Of a stretch of DNA of 64,000 nt, positions 49,148-60,833 are shown piece by piece (position 1 is the stretch's first letter; each line of letters opens with the position of its first letter). The DNA is taken from assembly GCF_019175385.1 (NCBI RefSeq), contig NC_083338.1, forward strand, positions 95,625,777 through 95,689,776. Direction: 5' to 3'. The DNA is from Lycium barbarum. Its lineage: Eukaryota > Streptophyta > Magnoliopsida > Solanales > Solanaceae. The notes beneath the pieces are model-generated. The model did not search any database and was not told where the DNA came from. It saw only the letters and a program-made list of their open reading frames with translations. A program made the position numbers and the translations under genes.

Positions 49148-49366
49148 TGTTACACTATCCGTTTTGTTGCAAGAAGATTTTGGCTTATTGGCGGTGTGTA
49201 CCTTCGGTTCGGTAATCCGCACCAGAGTTTTGGACATGAGATATTTTACCTTGTATGTGTACAGGAGTATAAGTGTGCATTCTTAACATTACGAGGGAAT
49301 TAGAAGTGAAACGAATCGAATCGGGGCAAAACAGAGCAGTTCCGAAAAATTGCTGAAACCAGTCAG

Positions 49367-49530
49367 CGTCGACGGCCCAACGGACGACCGTTGACACGTC
49401 GACGAGCCATCATCTGGCACCGTCGATAGAGTTCTGCAATCAGGCATCTCAGGCGGTAGTTCGACGAGGCATGTTGACGGACCGTCGACACGTCGACGAC
49501 CGTCGACCCTGCTCGTCGACCCGCGGATCT
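49367..49530 (+). promoter_or_regulatory. GTCGAC-rich block and TATA of LTR B
   Basis: At least six CGTCGAC or GTCGACG motifs in 160 bp, dense in CpG, ending about 20 bp before ATAAATATAAG. The 3' LTR has the same block at 56855-57012. Probably part of the U3 promoter; role inferred. Confidence 0.5.
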
Positions 49531-50699
49531 GGAACTTTCCATCCCTGATTATAAATATAAGATCCCACGTTTTTATTCCATTATTCTCCCAAAAACAGAT
49601 CCTACATCTCTCTAGAACTCTCCAAAACCCTCCAAAACCCTCCCTCCATTTCTACAACAAATCTATACCAAGAAACCAAGATCAAAAGCAAAGATTAAGA
49701 GATTCATGTACTAGGAAGCATATTAGGGTTTGTGGAGAATAAGAATTTCTTTGGTATTCATGTGGGTGATTTCATTCTAATGGAGTAGATTGACTCAAGG
49801 CTTGTTCCTAAGTGATTAAGGTGAGTTTTATGTTTATTTCATGTTATTAAGAATATTGAGTGGTTAAAAGACTTGGATTATGGAAGAAAGTGGAATATGA
49901 GCTTAAATATGAAAATAATGGTATGTTGGGTTGTAAGTTAATATGAATTATGATTCTTAGTATGAGATGAGTATAATCTCATTATAGATGATGCTAATGA
50001 TGTTGAGGGAATGTTATGTGAGGAATAAATATGATGTATTATAATTATGGTTATGGATATCCTTGAGAGGGAATCTTGAGAATTGAATAATGATTAACTT
50101 AACGAAGCTTATTGATTATGATTTTGTGGATGTGTTGTTAATGTTTGGGAATTGTTATATCATATGGAGAAAGTTGCAGAAACAAAGGAATGCTGCCCAA
50201 TTTTCGTTAACTTTAGCTTAAGCTTAAGTATATTTTCGATTATCTAATTTTAGTATGAATTCCCTTGAAGGTAGAATCGCAAGCTTGAGAGGCACGCAAT
50301 TAGACGATAGAGTTGAAGAGATACAAAGGTATGTGAGGCTAGTCCCTTTCTTTCAAAGGCATGACTCCTATACTATGATTCATTTATATTTCCATGACCT
50401 TCTTACATTCCAAAAGATGACAGCCAAAGAGTATTAACAGTTTCCCACGAGATAGAGATGAGATATGTTCTTTGATAATGGCATGATGCTATTATGATGC
50501 GAAAGATCTTAACATGATTCTCTGATGCTATTCATTGTTGACACCCTCACCTTATAATGTTAGTTCCTTCAAGGTAAAGCATGATGATCATGGCTACTCC
50601 ATAATGGAATCGGCGGTTCTCGACCTTACGTCACCCCGATAAAGTTGTAGCTTTTACTTGAGTTTTTATGCATGCCTTACGATAACCGTATAATGATGA

Positions 50700-50860
50700 G
50701 ATTACACTGTGCCTAGTTGGCCGAACATGACACCGTTAAGGCGGGCTGCTTATGATTACACTGTGCCTCGATGGCCGGACATGACACCTCTAAGGCGGGC
50801 TGCTTTGATTACACTGTGCCTAGAGGGCCGGACATGACACCACTAGTGGTCGGCGTGCGA
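50700..50860 (+). repeat. 53-54-bp x 3 tandem array in LTR B
   Basis: Units start GATTACACTGTGCCT at 50700, 50754 and 50807, each with GGCCGGACATGACACC. The 3' LTR has the same array at 58182, 58236 and 58289. Confidence 0.9.
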
Positions 50861-51003
50861 TAGTTACCCGGATGCGGGTTAAAGATGATGGTATAGTTGA
50901 TATGTATAACATGTGTTTTCCTTTAAAGGCTAAGCAGGTTATATCTTTGCTTCATGTTTCATGATTTCTTTATAATGCTAGTATTATTCATGCCTTACAT
51001 ACT

Positions 51004-51022
51004 CAGTACATTTTTCGTACTG
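51004..51022 (+). other. CAGTAC hairpin, chromovirus B 5' LTR
   Basis: CAGTAC, loop ATTTTTC, GTACTGAC; a CGTC / GACG stem follows. It lies 410-430 bp before the LTR end. Confidence 0.75.
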
Positions 51023-51436
51023 ACGTCCTTTTATTTTTAGACGCTGTGTTCATGCCTACAGGTAGACAGGGAGACGGTGCAGACCCGTAGGAGTTTATCA
51101 GCAGATTCATAGGAGCACTCCACTACTCCGGAGGTGCTACTTATGGTCATATTCTTTTGTGTATATTTAGGGTATGACGGGGTCCTGTCCCGTCCTTATG
51201 TCTCAGTACTCCAGTAGAGGTTCGTAGATACGGATGCGTGGGTAGTTGTTGTCTTATGGATACATCAGTGTATATTTTTGTATATCATTTTTGCAGTCGT
51301 GAGGGATTATGTATATTTATGTATTTCCTTGGAGATTATATGTGTCCAGGACGCGTGGGATGACTAGCGTAATGCGTGGTGCTCGGTGGTCAACTCCGGG
51401 TACCCGTCGTGGCCCCTAATCGGGTCGTGGAAAAAG

Positions 51437-51448
51437 TGGTATCCGAGC
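51437..51448 (+). other. Chromovirus B primer-binding site
   Basis: TGGTATCCGAGC, one mismatch to the initiator tRNA-Met site. Confidence 0.85.
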
Positions 51449-51628
51449 AGTTCCGTCTTAGTATGTGTCTACGAGCCGTGTTCAGTAGAGTCTTGTTTAT
51501 GGGTGTGAGCGCGCCACACTTATAAACAAGAGGCTGCGGGGCATTTAGGAAAAAATGATCGTTCTTCTTCTTGTTAGATCGTGCCATAGAGCCATGTTAT
51601 GAGATTTTCTCCTCCCTAATTGTGCGTT

Positions 51629-52930
51629 ATGGTTTCAGCGATGCCGGTAAAGAGAAAAGCCACAGCCGTCTTGAAGGGCAAGGCTACGACATAAAGGTGG
51701 AGGGAAAGGGAGCCACCAATGAATGTAGAAGAAGGTGAATCTCATAATGAGGCTCCATCTAATACCTCTCACACTCCGCCTATTCTAGAAGAACAAGAGG
51801 GAGCTTCAGCTCCGGCTCCTATGCCTCCAGTTCCTCCACCGAATGCTTCGGGTCAACAGATGACCGAGGCCATTCAGCTATTGACCTAGTTGGTTGCCGC
51901 TCAGGCTCAACGGCAAAGTGCGGGTCCCAGTGATAGAGCCACTAGTGCAAGGGCCCATGATTTCATGAGTTTAAATCCCCCAGAATTTTTCAGGTCAAAG
52001 CCGGATGAAGACCCGCAAGGTTTCATAGATGAGATATTGAGGATGTTGAGGATCATCCATGTATCCGATACTGAATCTGTGGAGTTGGCATCTTATAGAC
52101 TCCGGGATGTGGCGGGCTTATGGTATAACATCTGGATATCTTCAAGAAAGGAAAATGCACCTCCCCTAGTTTGGTAGGAATTCGTAGATGCTTTCATCCG
52201 CCACTATTTGTCACCCAAGGTCCGAAGGGCCCGAGCTGACAGGTTTCTAAATCTAAAGCAAGGGAATATGAGTGCCCGAGAGTATAGCCTCCACTTTAAT
52301 TCATTGGCTAGGTATGCTCCGACTATGGTGGCTGACATGGGAGATAGAGTACACAGATTTGTGAGTGGCTTAGGGCCACATTTGTTCAAAGATTGCCTGA
52401 CAGCTTTATTGCAAGAGGAGATGGATATTTCCCGTATTCTGGCCCATGCCCAGAACTTAGAAGAGCAGCAACATCCGTAAAGGGGTGAGCACGATATTGA
52501 TAGAGGGCAGAGTAAGAGGGCCAGATCTGCTAGTAGTGAGTATAGAGGGGGTCAGCAACAGTATTCCAGGTACTTGGGCGAGTCCGTGACTAGTGCACCT
52601 CCTCGGTTTGCAAGTAGGAGATTTGACCTCCCCATTCACTCAGGACAGGGTTAGAGCTCGAGAGCTTCGGGTTCCCAGTTTAGAGGTGATTATAGCCAGA
52701 GGAGACCCCCGGTTCCACGATGTAGTCAGTGCAGAAAGTTACATTCGGGCCCGTGTCGCCAAGGCTCAGATGCTTGTTATGTTTGTGGACAGACTGGGCA
52801 TGTGATGCGTGATTGTCCCTCGAGGTACGGTAGAGGTGGGGTTCAGCCCACAGGATCCGCAGTCGCTCGTCTGTGCGCCCGGTAGGGCAGACTCCCCAGA
52901 TTTTCACAGGCCGTGGTAGGGGTAGAGGGG
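51629..52930 (+). pseudogene. Chromovirus B gag
   Basis: ATG at 51629 (MVSAMPVKRKATAVLKGKA). Pro/Ala-rich N-terminus, then the gag domain: FMSLNPPEFFRSKPDEDPQG, LASYRLRDVAGLWY, FLNLKQGNMSAREYSLHFN, LARYAPTMVADMGDRVHRFV (52230-52350). Stops at 51692, 51887, 52175 and 52478, then a frameshift. The zinc knuckle CYVCGQTGHVMRDC near 52770-52812 is intact in its own frame. Confidence 0.9.
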
Positions 52931-53470
52931 GAGCGTCCAGTTCAGGTGGCACTCCGCCCCGTATTTATTCTTTAGCCGGACGTCAGGCTCTTGAGTCCTC
53001 CCCGGATGTGGTTACAGGTATACTATCCGTATTCTCTCATGACATTTATGCATTGATTGATCCGGGCTCTACATTGTCTTATATTACTCCTTATATTACT
53101 AGTCGTATTGGGGTGAAACCCGAGCTAATTAAACCTTTTGAAATATCTACTCCGGTTGGTGATCCAGTAATGGCGAGGCAAATGTATAAAAATTGTGTGA
53201 TTGTGGTCTATGATCGTCACAGTTGATTTGATTGAACTAGAAATGTTAGATTTTGATGTGATTATGGGCATGGATTGGTTGGCCTCTTGTTATGCTAATG
53301 TGGATTGTAGAACGGAAATAGTCCAATTCCAATTCCCGGGAGAACCCGTACTTGAATGGAAAGGTAATACAACGTCTCCACGAGGTAGGTTTATTTCCTA
53401 CCTTAAGGCAAGGAAGATGATCGCAAAAGGCTATATTTACCATCCAGTTCGAGTTCACGACACCGAAGCA
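52931..53470 (+). pseudogene. Chromovirus B protease
   Basis: YALIDPGSTLSYITPYIT near 53045-53100 is the active-site segment; a frame change at about 53215 leads to [20 protein letters not shown]. The domain order and spacing match chromovirus A. Confidence 0.88.
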
Positions 53471-54250
53471 AAGTTATCGACTTTGCAATCCGGCCCGATA
53501 GTAAATGAATTTCCGGTTGTATTTCCAGATGAACTTCTAGGCCTTCCTCCGGAAAGAGAGGTCGACTTTGCTATTGATGTGTTGCCGGATACTAAACCAA
53601 TCTCTATTTCACCTTACAGAATGGCTCCTGCAGAATTGAAAGAGCTAAAGGCTCAATTGAAAGATTTGCTTGAGAAGGGATTCATTAGACCCAGTTCATC
53701 ACCGTGGGGAGCACATGTTCTATTTGTGAGAAAGAAAGATGGTTCCCTACGGATGTGCATTGACTATAGGCAGCTGAACAGGGTGACGATAAAGAATAAA
53801 TATCCGTTTTCAAGAATCGATGATTTGTTTGACCAATTACAGGGTGCCAAATGGTTTTTTCAAAATTGATCTAAGATCGGGGTATCACCAAGTGAGAGTT
53901 AGAGAAGAAGATATTCCCAATACGGCTTTCAGAACGAAATATGGTCACTATGAATTTCGGGTGATGTCATTTGGGTTGACTAATGCCCCGGCGGTGTTTA
54001 TGAATCTGATGAATAATGTATTCAGGCCCTTTCTAGACCTATTTGTGATCGTGTTCATTGATGATATTCTAGTATACTCTCGGACAGAAGCAGAGCATGC
54101 AGACCATTTACGTATTGTCATTGGGATTCTTCGGACTCGTGGGTTGTATGCTAAATTTTCGAAATGTGAGTTCTGGCTAAATTCTGTAACTTTTCTGGGC
54201 CATATCATTTTAGCTGACGGCATTCGAGTCGATACTCAGAAAATATAGGT
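53471..54250 (+). pseudogene. Chromovirus B reverse transcriptase
   Basis: [40 protein letters not shown], then a one-base insertion at 53853-53860 before [19 protein letters not shown]. Catalytic [10 protein letters not shown] is intact near 54055-54084. A stop at 54246 follows. Confidence 0.92.
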
Positions 54251-54840
54251 TGTGAAGACTTGGCCGAGGCCTACAACACCTATAGAGGTGCGAAGCTTTC
54301 TAGGATTAAAGGGTTATTATAGAAGATTTGTGGAAGGATTTTATTCCATTTTAGCACCATTAATGAAGCTAACACAGAAATCGGCAAAATTCCAGTGGAT
54401 CGATGCTTGTGAACGTAGTTTCCAGGAATTGAAGGATAGATTAACTTCAACCCCAGTCCTGACACTCCCAGAAGATCCAGATGGTTATATTGTGTATTGT
54501 GATATCTCTGGTGTTGGGTTAGGCTGCGTATTGATGCAGTAAGGTAAAGGCATTGCCTATGTTTCCCGGCAGTTGCGGAAACATGAGAAGAACTATCCGA
54601 CCCATGATCTTGAATTAGCCGCGGTTATTCATGCGCTGAAAATGTGGAGACATTACTTATACGGCGTACATGTTGATATTTATACAGATCACAAGAGTCT
54701 CCAATATATTTTCAAATAAAAGGAGTTGAATCTTCGGCAGAGGCGGTGGTTAGAATTATTAAAGGATTATGATGTGAGTATTTTATACCACCCCGGAAAG
54801 GCAAATGTAGTAGCCGATGCACTTAGCCTCAAATCAATTG
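54251..54840 (+). pseudogene. Chromovirus B RT connection and RNase H
   Basis: [53 protein letters not shown] and YHPGKANVVADALS. The frame stays open except for stops at 54540 and 54717, so the region is nearly intact. Confidence 0.9.
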
Positions 54841-55907
54841 GAAGTCTATGTGAGGTCCCTTCGGAGAAGAAAGAATTAATCTGTGAGCTCCACCAGCTAG
54901 CCAGCCTCGGAGCTCATCTAATTGATTCAGGCGATGCAAGAATTGGCATTCACGACCCAGCTATTTCGTCCTTAGATATAGAGGTGAGAGAGCGACAATA
55001 TGAAGACCCTCAGTTGAGTCACTATAGAGATACATTTCCTGAGAAAGAGAAATCGCCATTTGAAGTTTCTGCAGATAAAGTTCTTAGATACCGAAACAGG
55101 CTATATGTTCCAAATATTGCAGGGATACGTCATCGTATTCTAGAAGAAGCTCATTATTCTCGGTACTCCATTCACCCAGGAGCAACAAAGATGTATCACG
55201 ACCTCAAATTAATGTATTGGTGGGATGGAATGAAGAAAGACATAGCAGAATTTATAGCTTAATGTCCAAATTGCCAACAAGTGAAAATTGAGCATCAAAA
55301 GCCAAGAGGATTGTTACAAGCCATGGAAATTCCAGCCTGGAAATGGGAAGCGATCAACATGGATTTCATTGTAGGTTTGCCTCGCTCCCGACACAAGTAT
55401 GACTCCATATGAGTGATCGTGGACAGACTCACAAAATCAGCTCATTTCCTTCCAGTCAGAACCACATATTCGGCAGAAGATTATGCAAGGTTGTATCTTA
55501 AGGAGATCGTGCGACTTCATGGTGTCCCGATATCTATTATCACAGATAGGGGAGCACAATTTACAGCTAAATTCTGGAAGTCTTTCCAAGAAGGTTTGGA
55601 CACTCAGGTAAGGCTTAGCACAGCGTTTCATCCACAAACTGATGGGCAAGCCGAACGCACTATTCAGACTTTGGAAGATATGTTACGGGCATGTGTGCTA
55701 GATTTCGGTGGTAGTTGGGATGACCACTTACCTCTTGTTGAGTTTGCATACAACAACAGCTATCATTCCAGTATTCAGATTACTCCGTATGAAGCTCTAT
55801 ATGGAAGAAAGTGTAGATCCCTAATTGGGTGGTTTGAAGTAGGAGAGATACAACTAATAGGTCCGGAGCTGATTCAACAAGCGTTGGAAAAGATTAAGGT
55901 TATCTGA
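54841..55907 (+). pseudogene. Chromovirus B integrase
   Basis: Zinc part HSRYSIHPGATKMYHDLK and CPNCQQVK (54150-55290 region by motif order); core with [67 protein letters not shown] and [11 protein letters not shown]. The three catalytic acids are present. Only stops at 55260, 55410 and 55905 interrupt one continuous frame. Confidence 0.92.
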
Positions 55908-56418
55908 GATCGATTATTGACAACCCAAAGTCGCCAGAAATCTTATGCGGACAACCGTCGGCGAGACTTGGAATTTCAAGTTAATGATTGGGTATTTCTA
56001 AAAGTGTCATCGATGAAAGGTGTGATGAGATTTGGCAAGAAGGGCAAACTTCGTCCTCAGTATATTGGGCCTTATAAAATTGTACATAATGTGGGTCAAG
56101 TAGCTTATGAATTAGATTTACCTCCAGAGCTTGAATCAGTCCACCCTGTATTTCATGTGTCAATGCTCTGCAAATGTGTTGGAGATCCAGCTAGAATCGT
56201 CCAATTAATGATATTCAAGTTACAGAAAAGGTGGCTTATGAAGAGGTTTCTTTAGCCATATTAGATCGGCAAGTACGGAAGCTTAGAAATAAAGAGGTAG
56301 CCTCGGTTAAGGTCTTATGGAGAAACAATAACCGAGAGGAAATGACTTGGGAAGCAGAAGAAAAGATGAAGTCCAAATATCCACAACTGTTACCACCTCC
56401 GGCAGAAGTTCAAGATTA
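55908..56418 (+). pseudogene. Chromovirus B integrase tail and chromodomain
   Basis: VFLKVSSMKGVMRFGKKGKL and LPPELESVHPVFHVSMLCK give the GPY/F region. After a frame change near 56190, LAILDRQVRKLRNKEVASVK and EMTWEAEEKMKSKYPQLLP form a group II chromodomain. Stop at 56417-56419. Confidence 0.88.
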
Positions 56419-56620
56419 GACGCCATTATCGTAAGGTATATAATGCTTCTTTTAATGCTTTTGGTCACGTGTGGCCCTATTGTCTTACCATTGTGTTGTA
56501 GCCCTGTGAGGTGTTGTTAATGTGGGTTGTTGTGACAGGATGGTAGTGTCATATTACAGGAGAAACTCTGGTAAGAATTTTATAGAATCCTCGAGAATTT
56601 AACATTCGGGGACGAATGTT

Positions 56621-56636
56621 CTTAAGGGGGGAAGAA
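56621..56636 (+). other. Chromovirus B polypurine tract
   Basis: TAAGGGGGGAAGAA directly before TGTTACACC of the 3' LTR. Confidence 0.85.
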
Positions 56637-58787
56637 TGTTACACCTTCCATTTTGTTGCAAGGAGATTTTGGCTTATTGGCGGTATGTACCTTCAGTTTG
56701 GTAATCTGCACCAGAGTTTTAGACATGAGATATTTTACCTTGTATGTGTACAGGAGTATAAGTGTGCATTCTTAACATTACGAGGGAATTAGAAGTGAAA
56801 CGAATCGAATCGGAGCAAAACGGAGCAGTTCAGAAAAACTGCTGAAACCAGTTAGTGTCGACGGCCCAAAGAACGACCGTCAACACGTCGACGAGCTGTC
56901 GTCTGGCACCGTCGACAGGGTTTTGCAATCAGGCATCTCAGGCGGCAGATCGACGGGGCATGTCAACGGACCGTCGACACGTCGATGACCGTCGACCTTG
57001 CTCATCGACCCGCGGATCTGAAACTTTCCAGCCCTGATTATAAATATAAGATCCCATGTTTTTATTCCATTATTCTCCCAAAAAAAATCCTACTTCTCTC
57101 TAGAACTCTCCAAAACCCTCCCTCCATTTCTACAACAAATCTATACCAAGAAACCAAGATCAAAAGCAAAGATTAAGAGATTCATGTACTAGGAAGCCTA
57201 TTAGGGTTTGTGGAGAGTAAGAATTTCTTTAGTATTCAAGTGGGGGATTTCATTCTAATAGAGTATATTGACTCAAGGCTTGTTCCTAAGTGATTAAGGT
57301 GAGTTTTATGTTTATTTCATGTTATTAAGAATATTGAGTGGTTAAAAGACTTGGATTATGGAAGAAAGTGGAATATGAGCTTAAATATGGAAATAATGGT
57401 ATGTTGGGTAGTAAGTTGATGTGAATCATGATTCTTAGTATGAGATAAATATAATATCGTTATAGATGATGCTAATGACGTTGAGGGAATGTTATGTGAG
57501 GAATAAATATGATGTTGTATTATAATTATGGTTATGGATATCCTTGAGAGGGAATCTTGAGAATTGAATAATGATTAACTTAACGAAGCTTATTGATTAT
57601 GATATTGTGGATGTGTTGTTGATGTTTGGGAATTGTTATATCATATGGAGGAAGTTGCAGAAACAAAGGAAATGCTGCCCAATTTTCATTAACTTTAGCT
57701 TAAGCTTAAGTATATTTCCGATTATCTAATCTTTGTACGAATTCCCTTGAAGGTAGAATCGCAAGCTTGAGAGGCACGCAATTAGACGATAGAGTTGAAG
57801 AGATACGAAGGTATGTGAGGCTAGTCCCTTTATTTCAAAGGCATGACTCATATACTATGATTCTTTTATATTTCCATGACCTTCTTACATTCCAAAAGAT
57901 GATTGCCAAAGAGTATTAACAACTTCCCACGAGATAGAGATGAGATATGTTCCTTGATAATGGTATGATGATATTATGATGCTAAAGATCTTAACATGAT
58001 TCCCTGATGCTATTCATTGTTGACACCCTCACCTTATAATGTTAGTTCCTTCAAGGTAAGGCATGATGATCATGACTACTCCATAATGGAATCGGGGGTT
58101 CTCTACCTTACGTCACCCCGATAAAGTTGTAGATTTTACTTGAGTTCTTATGCATGTCTTACGATAAGCGTATAATGATGAGATTACACTGTGCCTAGTT
58201 GGCCGGACATGACACCGCTAAGGCGAGCTGCTTATGATTACACCGTGCCTCGATTGCCGGACATGACATCGCTAAGGCGGGTTGCTTTGATTACACCGTG
58301 CCTAGAGGGCCGGACATGACACCACTAGTGAGCGGCGTGCGATAGTTACCCGGATGCGGGTTAACGATGATGGTATAGTTGATATGCATAACATGTGTTT
58401 TCCTTTAAAGGCTAAGCAGGTTATATCTTTGCCTCATGTTTCATGATTTCTTTATAATGCTAGTAGTATTCATGCCTTACATACTCAGTACATTTTTCGT
58501 ACTGACGTCCTTTTCTTTTTGGACGCTGTATTCATGCCCACAGGTAGACAGGGAGACGGTGCAGACCCGTAGGAGTTTATCAACAGATTCACAGGATCAC
58601 TCCACTACTGCGGAGGTGCTACTTATGGTCATATTCTTTTGTGTATAATTGGGGTATGACGGGGTCCTGTCCCGTCCTTATGTCTCAGTACTCCAGTAGA
58701 GGCTCGTAGATACGGATGCGTGGGTAGTTGTTGTCTTATGGATACATCAGTGTATATTTTTGTATATCATTATTGCAGCCGTGAGGG
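56637..58787 (+). repeat. Chromovirus B 3' LTR, right end deleted
   Basis: Starts TGTTACACCTTCC, collinear with the 5' LTR to GCAGCCGTGAGGG. The last 140 bp or so, including the terminal GGGTCGTG, are missing. Confidence 0.92.
58486..58504 (+). other. CAGTAC hairpin, chromovirus B 3' LTR
   Basis: CAGTAC, loop ATTTTTC, GTACTGAC; a clean CGTCC / GGACG stem follows. Confidence 0.75.
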
Positions 58788-59738
58788 CTTGTATAATGTG
58801 GTAGAACAAGCAATAGGCCTATAATCCTTCACTTTTGTAGGGGATGGAACTTTAGGAATCAAAGTAATAGCAGTTGTATTAATTGTAGGAGATAACACAC
58901 CTGTCTCGAAGAACTTCTTTACCACACATAACACATCAGCCTTCACTAAATCTAGTTTCTTGTGAAAAACTCTACTGGAAAGCCATCCACTCCTGGTGCT
59001 TTATCCCTTGGCATGTCAAGAATAGCTGCATATATCTCCTCATCAGTCACTTGCTGTATTAAAGCTCTTTGCTGCTGGATATTAAGATATACCATCCCTC
59101 ACTACTTCCCTATTGACACAAGGCAACTCATTAGCACAATCACCTATCAGGCTAGTAAATACAGATATAAATTCCTGCTTAATGAGCACAGGATCAGTGA
59201 GCTTGATCCCATTCTCAGTGTATATGGATGTGATAGCATTGTGACTAGTTCTTATCTTCCATTGGGCATGAAAATATCTGGAATTTGCATCACCACAGTC
59301 AATCCAACTTACTCTAGCCTTTGCCTCAGTACTTGCTCTTCTATCATGCTCCACTTTTCTATGTCCTTCATCAGTGCTTTCTCCCCATCTATCAAAGTAG
59401 AACACATTAAGTTTTCCTGCATCTGGATCTGTACAATATCAATTTTCTCCCTAGCAAGGGCCAAATGCTGATTATAAGCAGCCATATAAGTATTCACATC
59501 CTTTAGTTGAACCTATAATGACTTTAGTTTTGCCCACAACCTCTCCATAGTAGGTTGTCTAGTATCCTGCTGCCACACCTGAAGCAATATATCATGAAAC
59601 TCAGGATGTTCCATCACATTGAGATACAACCTGAAAGGTCTAGGATGCAAGTTAACACTAGTTAATCAACACAGGAGAATGATCAGACACTGAAGGGTTT
59701 AGAAATTCTGCTTCCACATGACCATATTGTTGTAGGCA
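58788..59738 (-). pseudogene. LINE linker and start of reverse transcriptase
   Basis: On the minus strand, EFLNPSVSDHSP ends the endonuclease. The linker WIDCGDANSRYFHAQWKIR and KQEFISVFTSLIGD follows, then the RT start DYRPIACSTTLYK right at the junction with chromovirus B. By family length about 115 RT residues before DPMSP are missing. Confidence 0.88.
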
Positions 59739-60709
59739 TTAAGGATCACCAAACGCCCAATCAATCTTACTAAAAACTCTATTGTGCCCACTCTGCTTGT
59801 TACACAAGGTGAAGTGCCATCCCAGTGATCTAAGAGGACTCAATTGCTGTGCATTTAGCAAGCCTTGTAATCTTTGAGTTTCAGCCATAGTTACAGGTAA
59901 GGCCCGGGAAACATCAGCTTCGACAAGCACTCTAGCAAATGAAATTTTCTCAACATTAGTAAACTTTCTCAGTGCCTCTAGGGACCAACAACCCACCAGC
60001 AGCCCTGGGAACTTCACCCAAATCAGAATCACATTAATCAAATCATTGTCAAAAGTGAAATCTAGCTCCCATGGTTTGAAAATAAGGGGTTTATTATTGA
60101 AAAAGTAAGGGCCCTCTTTCAGCACCTTCTCCTTACCCTGAATCGATTGGAACTTAAAAATATAGTACCCATCATCATGCATAAGTACCATCGGCTTAGT
60201 AACAAAGTTCCAATTCCGAGTAAAATAGCCATCTACTTGCTTAATAGCCGGAGTATCTCCTAATACATACCCTATAAGGGTTGATTGCCATTGTTCTTTT
60301 TGATTCTCAATATCTTCCTCAACGATTGTAACAATTATAATCCTATCTTTAACACTAGGAGGCAGATAGGTTAAAGACATAACATCACTACGATTCCCTC
60401 TCACAATTTCAGTAGTCGTCGGAGGTTTAGTAGGAGTTGTATCAGCAATCGTCGGTGAATTGTGAGCAGTGGCGCTAGCATCGGAGAATTGTAACTTGCG
60501 GACTACTGGTTCCTTACTATCATCTTTCGCCGAACATAGCTAGATCTCATCCTCTGGGCTGTTGTTTCGTGTTCCTCAGGAATTGATTGGAAATCTGCCG
60601 GTAAGAAGCTTCCAAAAGTAAGCGGAGTTAGGCGCTAGGGGATACCACTCACCGACGTAATAAGAGTTGGAGGTGGTTGGACTGGCTGCGTTGTTTTACG
60701 TCGGCCCAT
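59739..60709 (-). pseudogene. LINE ORF1 (DUF4283) fused to endonuclease fragment
   Basis: ORF1 starts with ATG at 60709-60707 (MGRRKTTQPVQPPPT), then frameshifts. From 60404 a 221-codon open frame holds a DUF4283 domain (IGYVLGDTPAIKQVDGYF, YYIFKFQSIQGKEKVLKEGP, YFFNNKPLIFKPWELDF, SFARVLVEADV), an RNA-binding-linked region of plant LINE ORF1. It then passes in frame into the last part of the endonuclease (GWHFTLCNKQSG, FSKIDWAFGD). The zinc knuckle of ORF1 and the first part of the endonuclease are absent, so this is an internal deletion that kept the frame. Confidence 0.88.
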
Positions 60710-60819
60710 TCCGGTCACAATTGCTACCTTGCTATCGTGCGCTGAGAGAATTTGCCTAACTGCTAACGTGCGCTAGCCGTTATCAATTCTTCTACTCCAG
60801 TCTTTTCAAATGACTAGTC

Positions 60820-60833
60820 CGTTTTTATTATCG
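60820..60833 (+). repeat. LINE target-site duplication, right copy
   Basis: CGTTTTTATTATCG, identical to 47484-47497; LTR A resumes with TTGGGTTAAGGG. Confidence 0.95.

Larger units (their letters stand above)
49148..51432 (+). repeat. Chromovirus B 5' LTR
   Basis: Starts TGTTACACTATCCG and ends near GGGTCGTGGAA (a mutated GTGACA). Contains a GTCGAC-rich block (49367-49530), a TATA (ATTATAAATATAAG near 49550), a 53-54-bp x 3 array (50700-50860) and the CAGTAC hairpin. Confidence 0.92.
49148..58787 (+). mobile_element. Chromovirus B (gypsy), nested in the LINE
   Basis: About 9.64 kb with two LTRs, the second truncated. The order is LTR, primer site, gag, protease, RT, RNase H, integrase, chromodomain, polypurine tract, LTR. 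It sits inside the LINE RT gene. The right end stops at GTGAGGG (58787), about 140 bp short of the LTR end seen at 51432, and joins LINE sequence directly; the right duplication copy is lost. Sampled LTR identity is about 94-97%. Genes carry stops. Confidence 0.93.
47498..60819 (-). mobile_element. L1-type LINE, minus strand, split by chromovirus B
   Basis: The ends are defined by a perfect 14-bp duplication. On the minus strand the element ends in a 12-A tail (47498-47509 as T). Without B it is about 3.7 kb, shorter than the 6-7 kb usual for plant L1 elements, because of internal deletions. Order on the minus strand: short 5' UTR, ORF1 start at 60709, DUF4283, endonuclease C-terminus, linker, start of RT, [chromovirus B], RT palm, thumb, zf-RVT, stop at 47690-47692. 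Frameshifts are numerous. Confidence 0.92.
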
